Counted from the stretch's first letter, positions 23,263 to 35,339 are shown. The stretch: DNA of 64,000 nucleotides from Latrodectus hesperus (GCA_037975125.1 CM075857.1:45823672-45887671); one strand, 5' to 3'. Numbers and translations: made by a program. The notes: a model not told the origin generated them from the sequence alone.

Positions 23263-23420
23263 AGATGGATATTGGAATTTTTGTTACACATCTGGCTGGT
23301 TACGTGCTTGGAAAATTTTCAGATTTCCTTCTTTCTAACACATGAATATAATTCACATAATATAAAAAATACTCATAGGAAGCAGTACAAAGTGGATTCT
23401 GCAGTGTCAGAAGATAATGT
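23262..23420 (+). mobile_element. SINE fragment (family B), plus strand
   Basis: This is the body segment shared with 11797-11960: gatggatattgg, then ctggctggttacgtgcttgg, ttttcagatttccttctttc, acatgaatataattcaca and aaagtggattctgca. It directly abuts the inverted family D copy, so one element probably inserted next to or into the other. The head is lost. Confidence 0.5.
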
Positions 23421-23424
23421 ACTT

Positions 23425-26060
23425 TTGAAAATCACTATATTTTAAAAAAATGTATAAAGTAATATGTATTATAATAAAAATTTATGAATTACGATTAATA
23501 TTGTTGATCTACTAAAAGTATTTATACATCAATGCAACTAAATTATGAGACTCCAAGGTATAAAATTTGCTTGAATGTAATTAGTAAACAATTTCTGTAA
23601 AACAATATTGTTTACTTTTCAATAGAAAATTAATGTTAATTTATTATAATTTAAAAATGTTATAAATAAATTAAGAATCCTTAAATCAGGAAAATTTGCT
23701 TCACAGGTCTAATGATCTTAGTCTGTCATATTTCCGCTTGATAAATTTTTATTTGTAAATGAATATTACATTAAAAACTTGAACAAATCCTTTATATTGC
23801 AAAATAGTATTTAATCTGAATAATTTTTCTGTAATTACATTGCTAGAATATTTACGTAACGTTTTTATAATACTAAATCAAAATTGTGTATTGTTTGTTT
23901 ACATTATAGACAAGTATGCAAAATATAAACTCTCCCAAAATATCTTCAATATATAAAATTCGCAATTTACATTTCATCGTGAAATACACACAGCCTTATT
24001 AGTCAAATAATCAATGCTGACTTAAGCATTCTGAGCTTAATTATGTTTTTTAACTTGGTTATTCATGAGCTGTTTCAAAATTAATCATGTATAAAATAGA
24101 TTTGAGTATGGAAAAAAAATTCATTTTCTTCTAAATTTGATTAAAGGTTTTTTTAAGCCCAATTATAATAAGAATTAAGAAAACTGATATAAAAAATAAA
24201 TTATATTCTAAGAGAACTGTAATTTATTTTACAAATAGAAAATTAAGCATTTAAAAATTTTCCCAATTCTATTTCAAACATAAAATATGTGATTGAGTTT
24301 TATCCTTTGTTTTATGTTAAGTAGATTTGTTTTAAGTTTTAAGTAAGAAAAAATGCATTAGATAATCAAAATAAAAATGGACCAAAAAGATTAATTAAGA
24401 ATTTTCTTTAAAATATAATTAAAAAATTATATATCTTTAGAAATTAAAAATAAGAAAAGCAAGAACCTCATTTCCACAATTACAATAGTTCATGAGGCAT
24501 TTGCTGAGAAGACAAAATCAAATTTACATCAGGAAACAAAAATTCTAAAATAATCTTCACATGTAGGTAGTGATAAAGTTGAAATTTTGAATTGCATTCT
24601 TTGTAATTTTTCAAAAACTTATTTGCATTTGGAATAAAATCATTATACACACTTATTACATGCGTTCAAAACTATATATTAAAAACAGTGACTATATGCA
24701 CTTTAGTAAACTGAACAGCACAATATTACTGCAGACTATTTCTAAGATTTTCTATGAAAGACTAATTGATGAAAAAAATGTAGCAGCATAGTAAAAAAAT
24801 TTTATATCAGTTTTATTTTGACTTCATTGTGATACTATTTATCACAAAAAGTTATCTATATTTTTTAAGCAATATTGTTCTTTAGTCTAATTTCTTTGCA
24901 AAAGTTAAGCATCCATTGTTATGAATGCAAATAAAAAATGTTAATATAAATTAATAAAGATCTGCAAGATTGTAAAGTATGAACTTTAGAAAAATCATAT
25001 AAGAAATATTTGGTAAAAATTCAAATAGAAAAATCATTCTTAAGCAAATAAAAATCAGGGATATTTTTTTTAAATAATTCACTGCTGAGTAACAGAAATA
25101 AAAAATATATATAGTATTTTATGCAAAAACTTCCTTAAAAATGATAAGCATACATTATCAAAAAGTGTGATGATATTAAAAGGACAAAACAAGCTATGGT
25201 CGCAGTATTCCCAATTTGAAAATGCAGTGAAGATGGGTCCAACCATTATAAGCTTAATGTAAAAGCATGAAGTCAGAATTCTTAAATTTCTAAAGTAATT
25301 TTATTTCAGGCATATATGTAGAAGTATTTAAAAAAAGAGTAACATTAAATATTTAAAAATAATTTAGAAACATTTTATAATTATGTAAAAATTCATTTTT
25401 GTCTGCTATTTGGCTGACACAAAAATGCCAAATTTAAGTAATAACTGACCGAAGTAAACAGCATCGAAAAGAATTTCAGATTTCAAGGCAGTCATCACCA
25501 GAAAAATTATTTGTGATCTAATTACAATAACTTTTTTCACCCCTCCTTCTGTAATTACTACTTTAATTTTATATTTATAACTAGAAATCATGTAAGATTG
25601 TATAAAATAATAGATTTAGATTGTAAAAATAAAAGCAATATTTCTGTTGTTTTTTATTGCACCATTTCATCACAATATTAAAACTTGCAATAATTGATGT
25701 TTCAATAAAAATATCTCAACATTTAATCTTGGAGACAACTAGAATCTAGCTAATGGGGAAAATACTGATGAACATAGCATAATAATAAATTTAGAATAAA
25801 AAATCTTTATAGAGCAAACTAACAAATTTATTTAAATTTGTACTAAAAAAAAAAAAGTTTTCACTAATTTAATCTCTATCTTTGGAAAATTTTTGACTAC
25901 ACAGAAACTTTGAATGTTTAAAATTTCAATTGAAAAATACACAAGAGTAACAAAAATTAAATTTTTATTAAAAAATCTTTTTCAAATAAACATTAGAATA
26001 AGTAAGTTACAACTGTATGATTATAAAAATTTAATAATTATAAAAATAACAAACAATTAT
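23425..26060. other. AT-rich DNA downstream of UROD
   Basis: Gene-less, very AT-rich, with no repeat boundary visible. A poly-A run occurs at about 25846-25857. The minus-strand frame at 25406-25591 has no family resemblance. Confidence 0.5.
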
Positions 26061-26064
26061 AATT

Positions 26065-26070
26065 TATTAA
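26065..26070 (-). terminator. Polyadenylation signal candidate for UROD
   Basis: AATAAA on the minus strand, 46 bases beyond the UROD stop codon, is the first canonical hexamer downstream. Because the region is so AT-rich, other copies of the hexamer follow. Confidence 0.4.
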
Positions 26071-26116
26071 AAATATTCCACAATTATTAATTAACCCTTA
26101 ACATTCTTATATTACT

Positions 26117-27373
26117 TCAACATCTGTTTTGATTACATAAGGCTGCTGATAACTCATGGACACTATTTACAAACACAGCAACATTGTCAGGATTTATTTC
26201 TGGATAGATTCCATGCCCCAAGTTAGCAATATAGCGCTGAGTACCAAAATTTTGCAGCATATTTTCAACCATAGTCTCTATAACTGAAGGATCAGCTTTT
26301 AAGGCACATGGATCTAAATTACCCTGAAGAGTAACATTATCAGGAACTAAGCTTCTAGCAACCTCCGGAGAAATTGTCCAATCTAAGCTGAGTACTTCAT
26401 ACCCAGAATTACCCAAGAAAGGAAGCACATTACATGTACCTTTCGCAAATAAAATCATTGGTACTTTATCAAGACCTTGTTGACTGATTCCATCTGTCAC
26501 TCGTTGCTTTATTTCTTTTATATAAGGTAGTGCAAAAGTATTAAATTGCTCTGGTCCAAGATATTCTGCACTAGACTCAAAAACTTGCAAAAGCTGAGCT
26601 CCTGCTTTTACTTGAGCAATCAGATAATCGACAATAACATCTGTCAACATATGGAGTATAGTATGACTTTCTTTAGGCCACTTGTAAAGCCATCCTTTTG
26701 CCTTGGACATAGTTTTTGAGCCACCACCTTCTACCATGTAACCAAAGAGAGTCCAAGGAGCACCAGAAAAGCCAATTAAAGGCACTTTACCTTTTAGTTC
26801 ATTTCGAGTTAATGTGATGGCATCGAAAACATATCCAAGTTCTTTTTCAACATCACAGGGATAAGCTAAGGCGTGTAGCTCAAGTGGATCAGTCAAAGGA
26901 TCTGGAAGAACGGGTCCAACACCAGGTTTCATTTCAACAACCATACCCAAAGCTTGAGGTATGACGAGAATATCTGAAAATATAATAGCTGCATCAAGTG
27001 GAAAGCGGTTTAGTGGTTGTAAAGTCACTTCGCATGCCAAGGAAGGTGTTTGACAAATATCGAAAAAAGAATACTGTTTACGAACTTCCTGAAATTCAGG
27101 TAAATATCTGCCAGCTTGACGCATAATCCAAACGGGTACTTTTTCAACTTTTTCGCCCCAAGCAGCTCGTAAAATAAGATCATTCTGCAAAGGTGGAAAA
27201 TCTTTATCATTACCCATCTTTAAGGACGAATTAACTCGATACAAAGTATTTTTATGTATGGACAGTGATTGACAAAATTTTCTGTATAATAGGAAGTTGC
27301 TTAATGATTCAATCAGTGCGATACGAAATCTAGCAGAACGTAAACAAATAAATACACCGCCGCAGCTCTTCAT
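26117..27373 (-). CDS. UROD: Uroporphyrinogen decarboxylase (heme pathway)
   Basis: Uroporphyrinogen decarboxylase removes the four acetate carboxylates of uroporphyrinogen III to give coproporphyrinogen III, in the cytosol of most eukaryotes. The 418-codon frame is uninterrupted. From Met53 (27217) it is 366 residues, against 367 in human. Counted from Met53, the active-site residues are all present: R33 and R37 (MRQAGRYLP), D82 (IIFSDIL), Y160 (YMVEGGG), S215 (VFES) and H335 (ANLGHGIYP), each exactly four positions below the human residue. Met53 has A at -3 and G at +4, a strong start context. The 52 residues before it are rich in K/R with one acidic residue, like a mitochondrial presequence, and are not part of the family fold. 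Vertebrate UROD has many introns, so the unbroken frame means intron loss or a retrocopy, but no poly(A) tail or flanking duplication is visible. Confidence 0.95.
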   Translation of the reverse strand: MKSCGGVFICLRSARFRIALIESLSNFLLYRKFCQSLSIHKNTLYRVNSSLKMGNDKDFPPLQNDLILRAAWGEKVEKVPVWIMRQAGRYLPEFQEVRKQYSFFDICQTPSLACEVTLQPLNRFPLDAAIIFSDILVIPQALGMVVEMKPGVGPVLPDPLTDPLELHALAYPCDVEKELGYVFDAITLTRNELKGKVPLIGFSGAPWTLFGYMVEGGGSKTMSKAKGWLYKWPKESHTILHMLTDVIVDYLIAQVKAGAQLLQVFESSAEYLGPEQFNTFALPYIKEIKQRVTDGISQQGLDKVPMILFAKGTCNVLPFLGNSGYEVLSLDWTISPEVARSLVPDNVTLQGNLDPCALKADPSVIETMVENMLQNFGTQRYIANLGHGIYPEINPDNVAVFVNSVHELSAALCNQNRC

Positions 27374-27378
27374 TTCAT
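27370..27378 (-). promoter_or_regulatory. Minimal upstream ORF overlapping the UROD start
   Basis: On the minus strand the bases ATGAAATGA form a two-codon ORF (ATG AAA TGA) whose stop overlaps the first in-frame UROD ATG by four bases (ATGA, 27370-27373). If the transcript extends this far, it could favour leaky scanning to Met53 or re-initiation. The arrangement is visible directly; any regulatory effect is inferred. Confidence 0.4.
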
Positions 27379-30300
27379 TTTAATTCTTCAAAATATATCA
27401 TTTTGCCATATACTAAAGTTAAAAACTGAAATTTATTATTATTATTATAATTTTTGTTACAGAATTTATGAGAGGGTATAGTTTTTATTATTTTTCTTCA
27501 CCACTTTCAGTCAAATTATGAATAAATATTTTTAAAGGATTACAACCTTTCTGATAACGTTGTTTTTAAATTATCTAAGAAATTATATACAGAATCTTTA
27601 TATGTCAGAATTTATCAACACCTCTTTGATCATGAAAATCTGGGTTTGTAATCCAAAATATATATAGACAGGATGTTAATAAAGAATGGACTTCCTTTTA
27701 TTATCTTAAAATCCCTGCTGATATTTTTTAGGGTGTCCAGATTGTAACTAATACATGTACAGACTATAATCAATGACTAACCTTTAATCCAGCATTACAA
27801 TTTGTAATGTTCATACCATTTTTATTAACTAAAATCTAGAAATTAGAACTGGTAATCTATGTTCCACGAAAATACTGTCCTAAATTCCTCACAAACAGCG
27901 AGCAATTTCTGAACATCATTAAATATTTTTGGGATGAATTTTATTGTCATTAACAATATTCAAATAAGCATATTTGTATAATGAATGAAAATACATTTTT
28001 ATTATTTTTATGAAAAGTTGTAGTTAGACACTAATCATTTTGAAAATAATTTAAATATTTTAAGAGTTAAGGTTACATTTATGAGGAGTATAAGCATAAT
28101 TGGTAGGATAAGTGCCACATGAACGCCAATAACAAGTGCGGAATTTGATTTGATTTGACAAACTTGAGTGAGAGCTAATACAAAATCAAGTTAAAAAGAA
28201 ACATTTTATTTGCGATACAGTTTAAGTTCTTACTTAAAACATAATTTTACATAAATGCACTGCTGCTTAGTGTAGATAATACTATAATACATAAATGTTT
28301 TTCTAACTTATATATTCTCCTGTTCCGTTTGAAAAGCGTACGTGTGCTATCAGCATTAACTAATTCACATGCTGGAGGAAATAGTAGGACTAATTGGAAC
28401 TTATTGCTCTTGCATGTAGCATGTATGTGTACAGGTACTTCACCCATTTGTTAACGATCTGCGTAGATTTTTTTGCTTTTTGGATATCATACCTATCAGT
28501 TTTCCAGTTTAAGAAAAGTAATTTCTTTTATCTCATTCTTTTTAATTTAAAAATTAAGTAGTTTTAATTTTCGAGTATATTTTTCTGATTTGTAAATTAT
28601 TTATTTAGTGAAAATTCTTGATTTTTCAAAGATAATTTATTTAAATTTTTTGTATGGTAAAATGGTTATGAAAAATATCAGGAAACAAACGCATAATAAC
28701 TAATGTAGAAACTTTCAAAAGGGGTTTAACATTAATGTTTTATTAATAATAATGGAATTGTAAATTTATATTACAATTAAAAACTATTCAAACTCTAAAT
28801 TATAATATTATAAAGTTTGATTTATGCAATAAATTCAAATTAAGTGATTTATACTATAAATTCTAATTTTTAATATCATAATTAAATCTATAAAATAAGC
28901 CCTTTATGTCGATATTATGAAACAAATCATCTTTCAATTCAATATCTACACTGTACAAAATTAGAAACCTACAGATTTAAATTAGCGTAACGCACGCGTG
29001 ATTTTTTTTATTTTTTATTTATACAATAAAAAAAAGTAGTTAGAAATATTATTCATTCCAATTATCTATATGGAGGAAATTCAGTACAAAATGATTTAAA
29101 AGGTTGAAATTTTAGATACAAATAACATAAAACTGCATAAGTTCCTCACAAAATTTTCTATATCATTCTTGAGTACTGAACGACATATTAATGCAATTGA
29201 TAAGAATGTTATAGATGATTTGGTATATATATAATTCGCAAAATTATATAGCATTACCAACACCTGGTTTTGATATTAGAAATGTGTTTGAGAAAGTAAT
29301 CAACGGATTTTTCTGACTTGTAAAAAGCTTGGTTTTAAAAAGAATTTCTAGTTAATCATTATGCTCCGATTGAACTATGCGTCTATATACATCCTTAATA
29401 CTTATATCTAAAAATTCAAATTAATCTCTACGACATCTAATAATCTGTATGTACGAGGGATAAAATTATCCAGAAATACATAAAAATATTCAAATATATA
29501 CGCTCAGGAAATTAAAGTTTATGCTTATATTTAATAAAAGGAACTATTATTTGATCATAATTGTGTTTCATATGTTATCGATTTTAATTTATCTATAATA
29601 ATAGAAAGAGTGTAAAATTTTTTAAAAATTTATTTTGATTCATTAGTCGTTTTTTCCCTTTAATTGTGTGAGAGGTTTTCTCTACTTATAAACTAGAATT
29701 GTGAAGAACTTCTACTTATAAACTAGAAAGTGTTTTCAAACTTTTTGTCATTTAATGGGGAAAACTTGCACTTTAACTTTTATTTTATTTTTTATGGTAA
29801 TCTTAAATTTTTTTGGGGTATTTAATTTGAAGTTTTAATGTAAAACTGCCTTCACTAAGGCACTCAGTTCTAAATGCCATTATAAAACTTTATCTTTACC
29901 CAAAATTCTGCAGTCAGGGTTTTTTAAAATGTTCACTGGAATGCTTCGTGCGCAGTATTAGATTCGAGTTGGAAAACATTTCAGTACAAAGTCGTAAATT
30001 TTACAAGAATAAACAGAATTTATTTCTAAGTGTTCATAAGTGATACCCAAAATTATTTCATTAAACATTAATATTGTCATGATAACATTTTTATTTTTGT
30101 TATTTTTTCAAATAATGTGTTTTTTTCAAATAATTGTGTTTAATACAAATTTTATTGTGATGGTTCACTAATATTTTGGCTCTAATGCATTTCAGACTGG
30201 TATTCTGTCACTTATTTATATTACTTGCTAAATTTTTTACACAAATAATCCTATTTCAACTGATGAAATATACCACATACTCTTAGAAACCAAATCATGG

Positions 30301-30728
30301 TAATAAGTGACAAACAATACACGGGAAAAAGTATAATATAAATTGTTCAATTTGTTTTACACCAGCAACAATTTGCAGAGTAATTTTACAAAAATATTCG
30401 TAACTAAAGTATTGATAAAAAAAATCTTTCTTAAAAATAAATTTTTATCAAAACAATTTTTTTAAAAAAAAGTTTTTTTCTAAAATTTTTATTTAAGTTA
30501 TTCGATGTGTGATGCAAATTAAATAATGCAGCAAGTAGAAACTTCATTATTTTTAACCGTTAAACGTATTTGTCTACATTAATAAGAAAGTCATCCTAAA
30601 CTACTCTGTATTAACAAAGTATATATGTTTAGTTAGTCTAAAATTAATTTTCTGTTAAATGTGGAGTGTATGATTGTCAAGTTAATAGCTATCTTGGTAT
30701 TTCTCTAATTTGTCATTAGATAGTCAGA
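27379..30728. other. AT-rich DNA upstream of UROD, no second gene
   Basis: This includes the UROD promoter side, where I see no clear TATA or initiator signal above the AT background. There is an ATT microsatellite (about 27430-27446), and a minus-strand 66-codon frame at 28247-28447 in a slightly less AT-rich patch without recognisable domains. The rest holds nothing I can name. Confidence 0.45.
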
Positions 30729-30739
30729 TAGTGAGTACT

Positions 30740-32003
30740 GTTGTTGTTGTTACTAATCCCAATTGGTGTAGCAGAGCTACACCAACTCCATAAAGCCAAA
30801 AATCTCCAAAAAGTCTAAAAACAGTAAAGGGTCCTTCAAAATCTCACGAGCAGTAAAATTTAGGCACTCGAGAATATGGTTGGGGGAAGCCTGTGTGGCC
30901 TTACACCAGTGACACTCAGTAAAGAGTTTCTGACCCTGCTGGAAGGTGAAAGAACTAATGTGACGACTCAAAAAGCGAGATAGAGCCGTCTGCTGCTTCC
31001 TAAAAATATTTAGACTGTGAGTCCAACGTGGTCACACTCCAAAGTACCAAGTGTGAACTGGAGGGGTTCTCCAAAGGGCATTGGTTTCTATTTTCTTTAT
31101 TGAGGAGATTTCAGAAAAAGTTGGACAAGTATTATTATGCAAGGCAGCCGCAGAGGCAGATTTGGCCAAGGTATCAGCAATTTCATTCCCCTCCAAACTA
31201 ACATGTGAAGGAACCCATTGGAAGTAGATAGTGTGTCCTGAAGAAAGTCGACTGACAAGTTCCAGGATTTTCAGGCTTATCTTATCCCCAACAGACGTCC
31301 AACGAGAGAGGTGCTGTATAGAGGCACGGCTATCCGTTAAGATCCATAAGTCATTAAAATCGAGTTCAGTAGTCATGTCAATAAAATTTAATCCCTCATA
31401 AATAGCAATGAGTTCCGACCTGAACACAGAGCAGTTGTCGGCGTTCTTAATCTTTATGTCTATTATATTATTTGGTGTCATAATATGCATGCCACTACCA
31501 GAAATACCTCCGTCGCCCCTACTGCCATCAGTATACACTCTTAAATCTGAGACTGGAATGTCATGTATCATCTCCAGGGCTATCTGCCTAGTCAGTTCTG
31601 GGACGTCTGTACTTTTACACACCTTAGTTTGAAGCCCAGTCCGAAGGCGAACTCGATCAGTATGCAACATATAATAGGGGACGCGTTTCAAGGAATGAGG
31701 TTCCACATCGGCCTCGAAAAGCACAAAATCCCTAGGGCAGCTGTTACGAAGACCGGAGATTATTCTTGCAGCGCTAAGTTGTACACGTTCAAGTTTGTCA
31801 AGATTAGCTTCAGAGGCACAGAAATAAATAGGAAAACCATGTTCCAAAATTGGCCTAATCTATGAGATGTATGTTGTTCTCAGAGTATCAGCGGTCGGCC
31901 CCCCAGTCTCGTCCTAAAATAAATTTAAGAATATTAAGCCTTTTTCTGCATTTGGCCACCTGGGCCTCTATATGCTTGTTGCCCAGAATCTCCTGGTCAA
32001 GAG
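30740..32003 (-). mobile_element. 5'-truncated LINE insertion with 11-bp TSD
   Basis: A non-LTR retrotransposon 3' portion lies on the minus strand. It is flanked by identical tagtgagtact at 30729-30739 and 32004-32014. Its 3' end has an 8-bp perfect stem (tggtgtag/ctacacca on the plus strand, 30764-30784), then the complement of gattagt and an AAC repeat tail (GTT units at 30740-30751). The 5' boundary cuts into the region between the reverse transcriptase and RNase H. This is a classic target-primed insertion that was truncated on arrival. Confidence 0.92.
30777..31847 (-). pseudogene. LINE ORF2 C-terminus: RNase H plus zinc knuckle
   Basis: The minus-strand frame from 31847 reads through 271 codons, meets one TGA (31032-31034), and continues in the same frame to 30777. 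Early residues (about 1-60) match the linker after the reverse transcriptase, with a LERVQLSAARIISGLR-type motif. The RNase H domain follows with its acidic residues visible: D in VYTDGSRGDGG, E in FRSELIAIYEGL, D in LWILTDSRAS, and the H…D pair in WVPSHVSLEGNEIADTLAK. After the stop comes the C-C-H-C knuckle (CHWCKATQASPNHILEC). Upstream, 31850-32003 still encodes related sequence but with a frameshift. A Jockey/R1-group LINE with RNase H is the best fit. Confidence 0.88.
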
Positions 32004-32014
32004 TAGTGAGTACT

Positions 32015-33600
32015 TATCATTGCAAATAAGTTCATAAACCTATATTTTGAAGAAAATTTGAATATTTCTGAGAATACAAGATATAAAAACTATAAATCAA
32101 GCAAATATATATAACAGAAAAGATTACCTTTTTTTATTAACAATGAAGACAAAATTAAATTCTAGTTAAAGGTATTTTTATAATTCATTGCTAATCCAAG
32201 ATGATTGATAGTAGTTAAGGAATTCGTAATTAAAGTTTTAAGAATGCCCACACATAAAATTGAGCTGTCGAGATATTACAAAATAAATAAATATCGCATA
32301 GTAAATGCAAGTTGAATTAAGATAACCTTAATTACAATTCAGAGCTAGTTATTAAATGCAAAATTTTCGTAATTAATTAGCTTTTAAAACAGTTTTAGTT
32401 TGTCATTATGTTTCTTAAACAATCGTTTTTTTTATTTGTTTGTTTAGTTTTGTTAATTTAACTTAGGGCAAAGTTTATATTTCAAAACATACTGGGGAAA
32501 CTTTTGTTTCTTTTCCCTGTTATTAAACTTATAAAAAAACTTATAAGCAATTTATAATGAAATCCTTCATATAGACAATACGCTGTTTCATAATGGTTTT
32601 TCAAGGGAAGTACCTAACTTATATTTATCAAAGTAGGAAAGTTTCAATATTACAATTTCGATATTTTCCATTAGCATTTGATGTCCCTTGGAATAAATAT
32701 TGTTACAAAATGGAATGTTAGAAATAAGAATTTTTATCAAAGATTATTTTAATACAAAAATATACTGTTATGTCAAATTATATCTAATTTTACAAATGAA
32801 GCGAATAAAGGCATCCCTTTATAAAACTTTCTGAATCCAAAAGAATGAAATTTCTTTATATAAATGGTTTCTATGAAATAAAGAATAAAAAGTTTTTGAA
32901 GGTTTTTTTGTTTGAGTAAATTGTCCTTGTTTGATTTAAAACGTTTTTTTTTTTTTTTTTTTGTGAGGTCTGCGTCGATAAGTGGGTTGGTTACCTGTTG
33001 AAGGTCTTCAGACTAACAATAACAGTTGTGACTTAAATTCTTCTTTGAATAAAATAATTGATTTTAGATTTTTTAGAGAAAGACATTTTTTGATTCTAGC
33101 ATTTATACTAAGTTTGTTATTATTAAGTAATTATCTCAAATGACTTGAAATATTGAATATAATGAATCATTAAACGCAAGGATTTTCGAAGCGTCATCAG
33201 CAAGTAACCAGTGGATTTTGTGATTCTGAAAGAAAATTCAACATACCCGAAGAAACCGTTTAAATAAAGTAAATGATTTTTTGCATAATATAATTTTCAC
33301 AGTCCTTTTTTTTAAAATGTATAATTAATTATAATTAACTTTTCGTATCAATTATTATTCAACTTTTTGAAAATTTTTATTCATTTATTAATTATTGTCA
33401 TATTTTTACATTTTAGTACAAGTGAATAGTCGCAATTATATAAAATTAATATTTTAAAAAAATAAGTTTAATTCAAAAATATTCATTCATTTAATAATGT
33501 AGATTCATTTGAGAGAGAACAATATATATTCTTGAATTTGGGAACAAAATTAAATAATTTTCTAGTAATTGTTAGCAAATGGTTGGAAGTTACTTTCACC
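32015..33600. other. AT-rich DNA, no gene recognised
   Basis: Contains a poly-T run (about 32945-32962) followed by a patch at 32965-33025 with normal complexity that ends in actaacaataacag, possibly the tail of an old LINE-related insert. Nothing else can be named. Confidence 0.4.
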
Positions 33601-33609
33601 TTTCGATTT

Positions 33610-33975
33610 TTAACAGTATCAAAAGTACTAGCACATTGACGAAGATCTCATATGACCTTCAGAAGTAATCATCAGGGGATCACAACACACTTGGCAAACC
33701 ATCTCGTGTTAAACACCATTAATTATTAACCAAGCATATGGTACTGCGTTTTGGACTTCGCGTTGATTGCGGTAAAACAATCTCTTAAAAATCACAAGAC
33801 TTTAATTCGAAGCAATTTCAACAAGTAACTCCAGCTGTAGAGTCACAAGTCACAATCAAACAGCTAAAGTTCAGCTAATACAACAGGAAACAGTTTCCAA
33901 ACACAGAAGTCTCTAATACCTCAGATAGAAAAAACCTGGAAAGCTCTAGACTATATCGCTTAATATTGGTCCTAG
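33610..33975. other. Unclassified segment of normal complexity
   Basis: About 365 bases (…ggggatcacaacacacttggc…, …gtactgcgttttggacttcg…) are markedly less AT-rich than both sides and have no open frame or matching inverted ends. This could be a transposon fragment such as an LTR piece, but no defining motif is seen. Confidence 0.25.
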
Positions 33976-33979
33976 ATCT

Positions 33980-35330
33980 TCGATGATGAATTTTTCCAAA
34001 AGTATCAACTTCTCGTCAAGTCACCAAATCATTAGAAATGCCGTTTTTAACATAGAATACGCCTACATTGTGCAATTTTTGCCCAAAAATTGAGTATTTC
34101 AGATATGTGTGTTATATTTTCAGACAAATACAAATAATATTTATACATTTGTAACAATATATTTTAGATAAAAATGTAAGGTGTATCAATTGTAGAAATC
34201 TCATAGTAAATTTCTGTGAGACATTTGATCATATGAATGATGTGTAACTGATGTTCACAGAAGATAGGTTAGTACTGTATAAAGTAATTGCATACTTGTT
34301 GGATTTAAAAAATACAGAATTTTTTTACATAATTTAAAGTAAAAATTTGATTATCAAAAGATCTTGAAGAGGAAACCTAGATATTACTGCACAAAAAATG
34401 TTTGGATTTAAAATCGTGTTTTGTATGAAAATAAGATGAGGTAACGTGTCTTATAGGCTTACTTTTAGCACTATGGGGCTCATAATTTAAATTAGCTGAA
34501 TTTCAGTGATGCTTTTAATAATTTTAAAGGCTTTTAAGAAAAGCAAGAAATTTACCATTTTCAGAACAAGCCCAGCAATATTTTTCTATTTAAATATTAA
34601 ACACTAAGCAGTGGAAAGGAATGAAGACGGTGTACCTAAATGGTTCAACTAACACGAAAATAAAATAAAAATTTAATACTGAATTTACTAAGTTGGTCAA
34701 TGTTATTAAATTTTTGATTTAAAATATAAGTTTGATAGGTATAAAGTGCTTACAATGTGTAATATATTAGTGAGAAAAAAAATCATTTTTTAAAAATCGA
34801 GAAAAAGTAGAAAGAAAAGAAAATTGAATGTTTTAAACATATCTTATTTATTCTCAATAGCAACACTTAGACGGCGATTTTAAAAAGAGGAATAGAACTA
34901 CACGCTAATCTTTTGAAAAAAGAATTTAAAGTTTCAAAAGGTTAACTAAATTATTGTTTAAAAAAATAAAGATACTCATGTACTATAAAACATTCATGGT
35001 GCCTTTAACAGATTTTGTAGCTGTTTCTGTGAATCCTTCTCAAAACTGAAATGCGTTGGAGTTGAATAAAATGCATTTTATTTTTTTAAGCAAGTGATGC
35101 ACAAGGGGAGATTTCAAAAATTAGAGTTTACATCAAAAAATGTCTTGTGTGGTATCAATTTTTTTTTGGCCAGTGGAGGTACATACAATGAAGGGGGATT
35201 TGTTGTTAATCGTATGAGCTTTGGTGCTCATATAATAGCAGAGTATTTCTCATTTTGTTTGTTTTAGTTTGTCCTTCGTATTAAAAAAATTGGGTAGTTA
35301 TATATTACAATTATAAAAATAAAATGTAGG
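33980..35330. other. AT-rich DNA, no gene recognised
   Basis: No coding region or bounded repeat recognised. The right part (35160-35330) may already belong to the flank of the hAT element that follows. Confidence 0.4.
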
Positions 35331-35339
35331 GAGTAGGGA

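Noticed and set aside
27025..27210. 61-codon minus-strand frame inside UROD
   Set aside because: It is an alternative frame of the UROD coding sequence.
31408..31865. Plus-strand frames of 74 and 100 codons opposite the LINE
   Set aside because: They are antisense shadows of the RNase H coding region on the minus strand.
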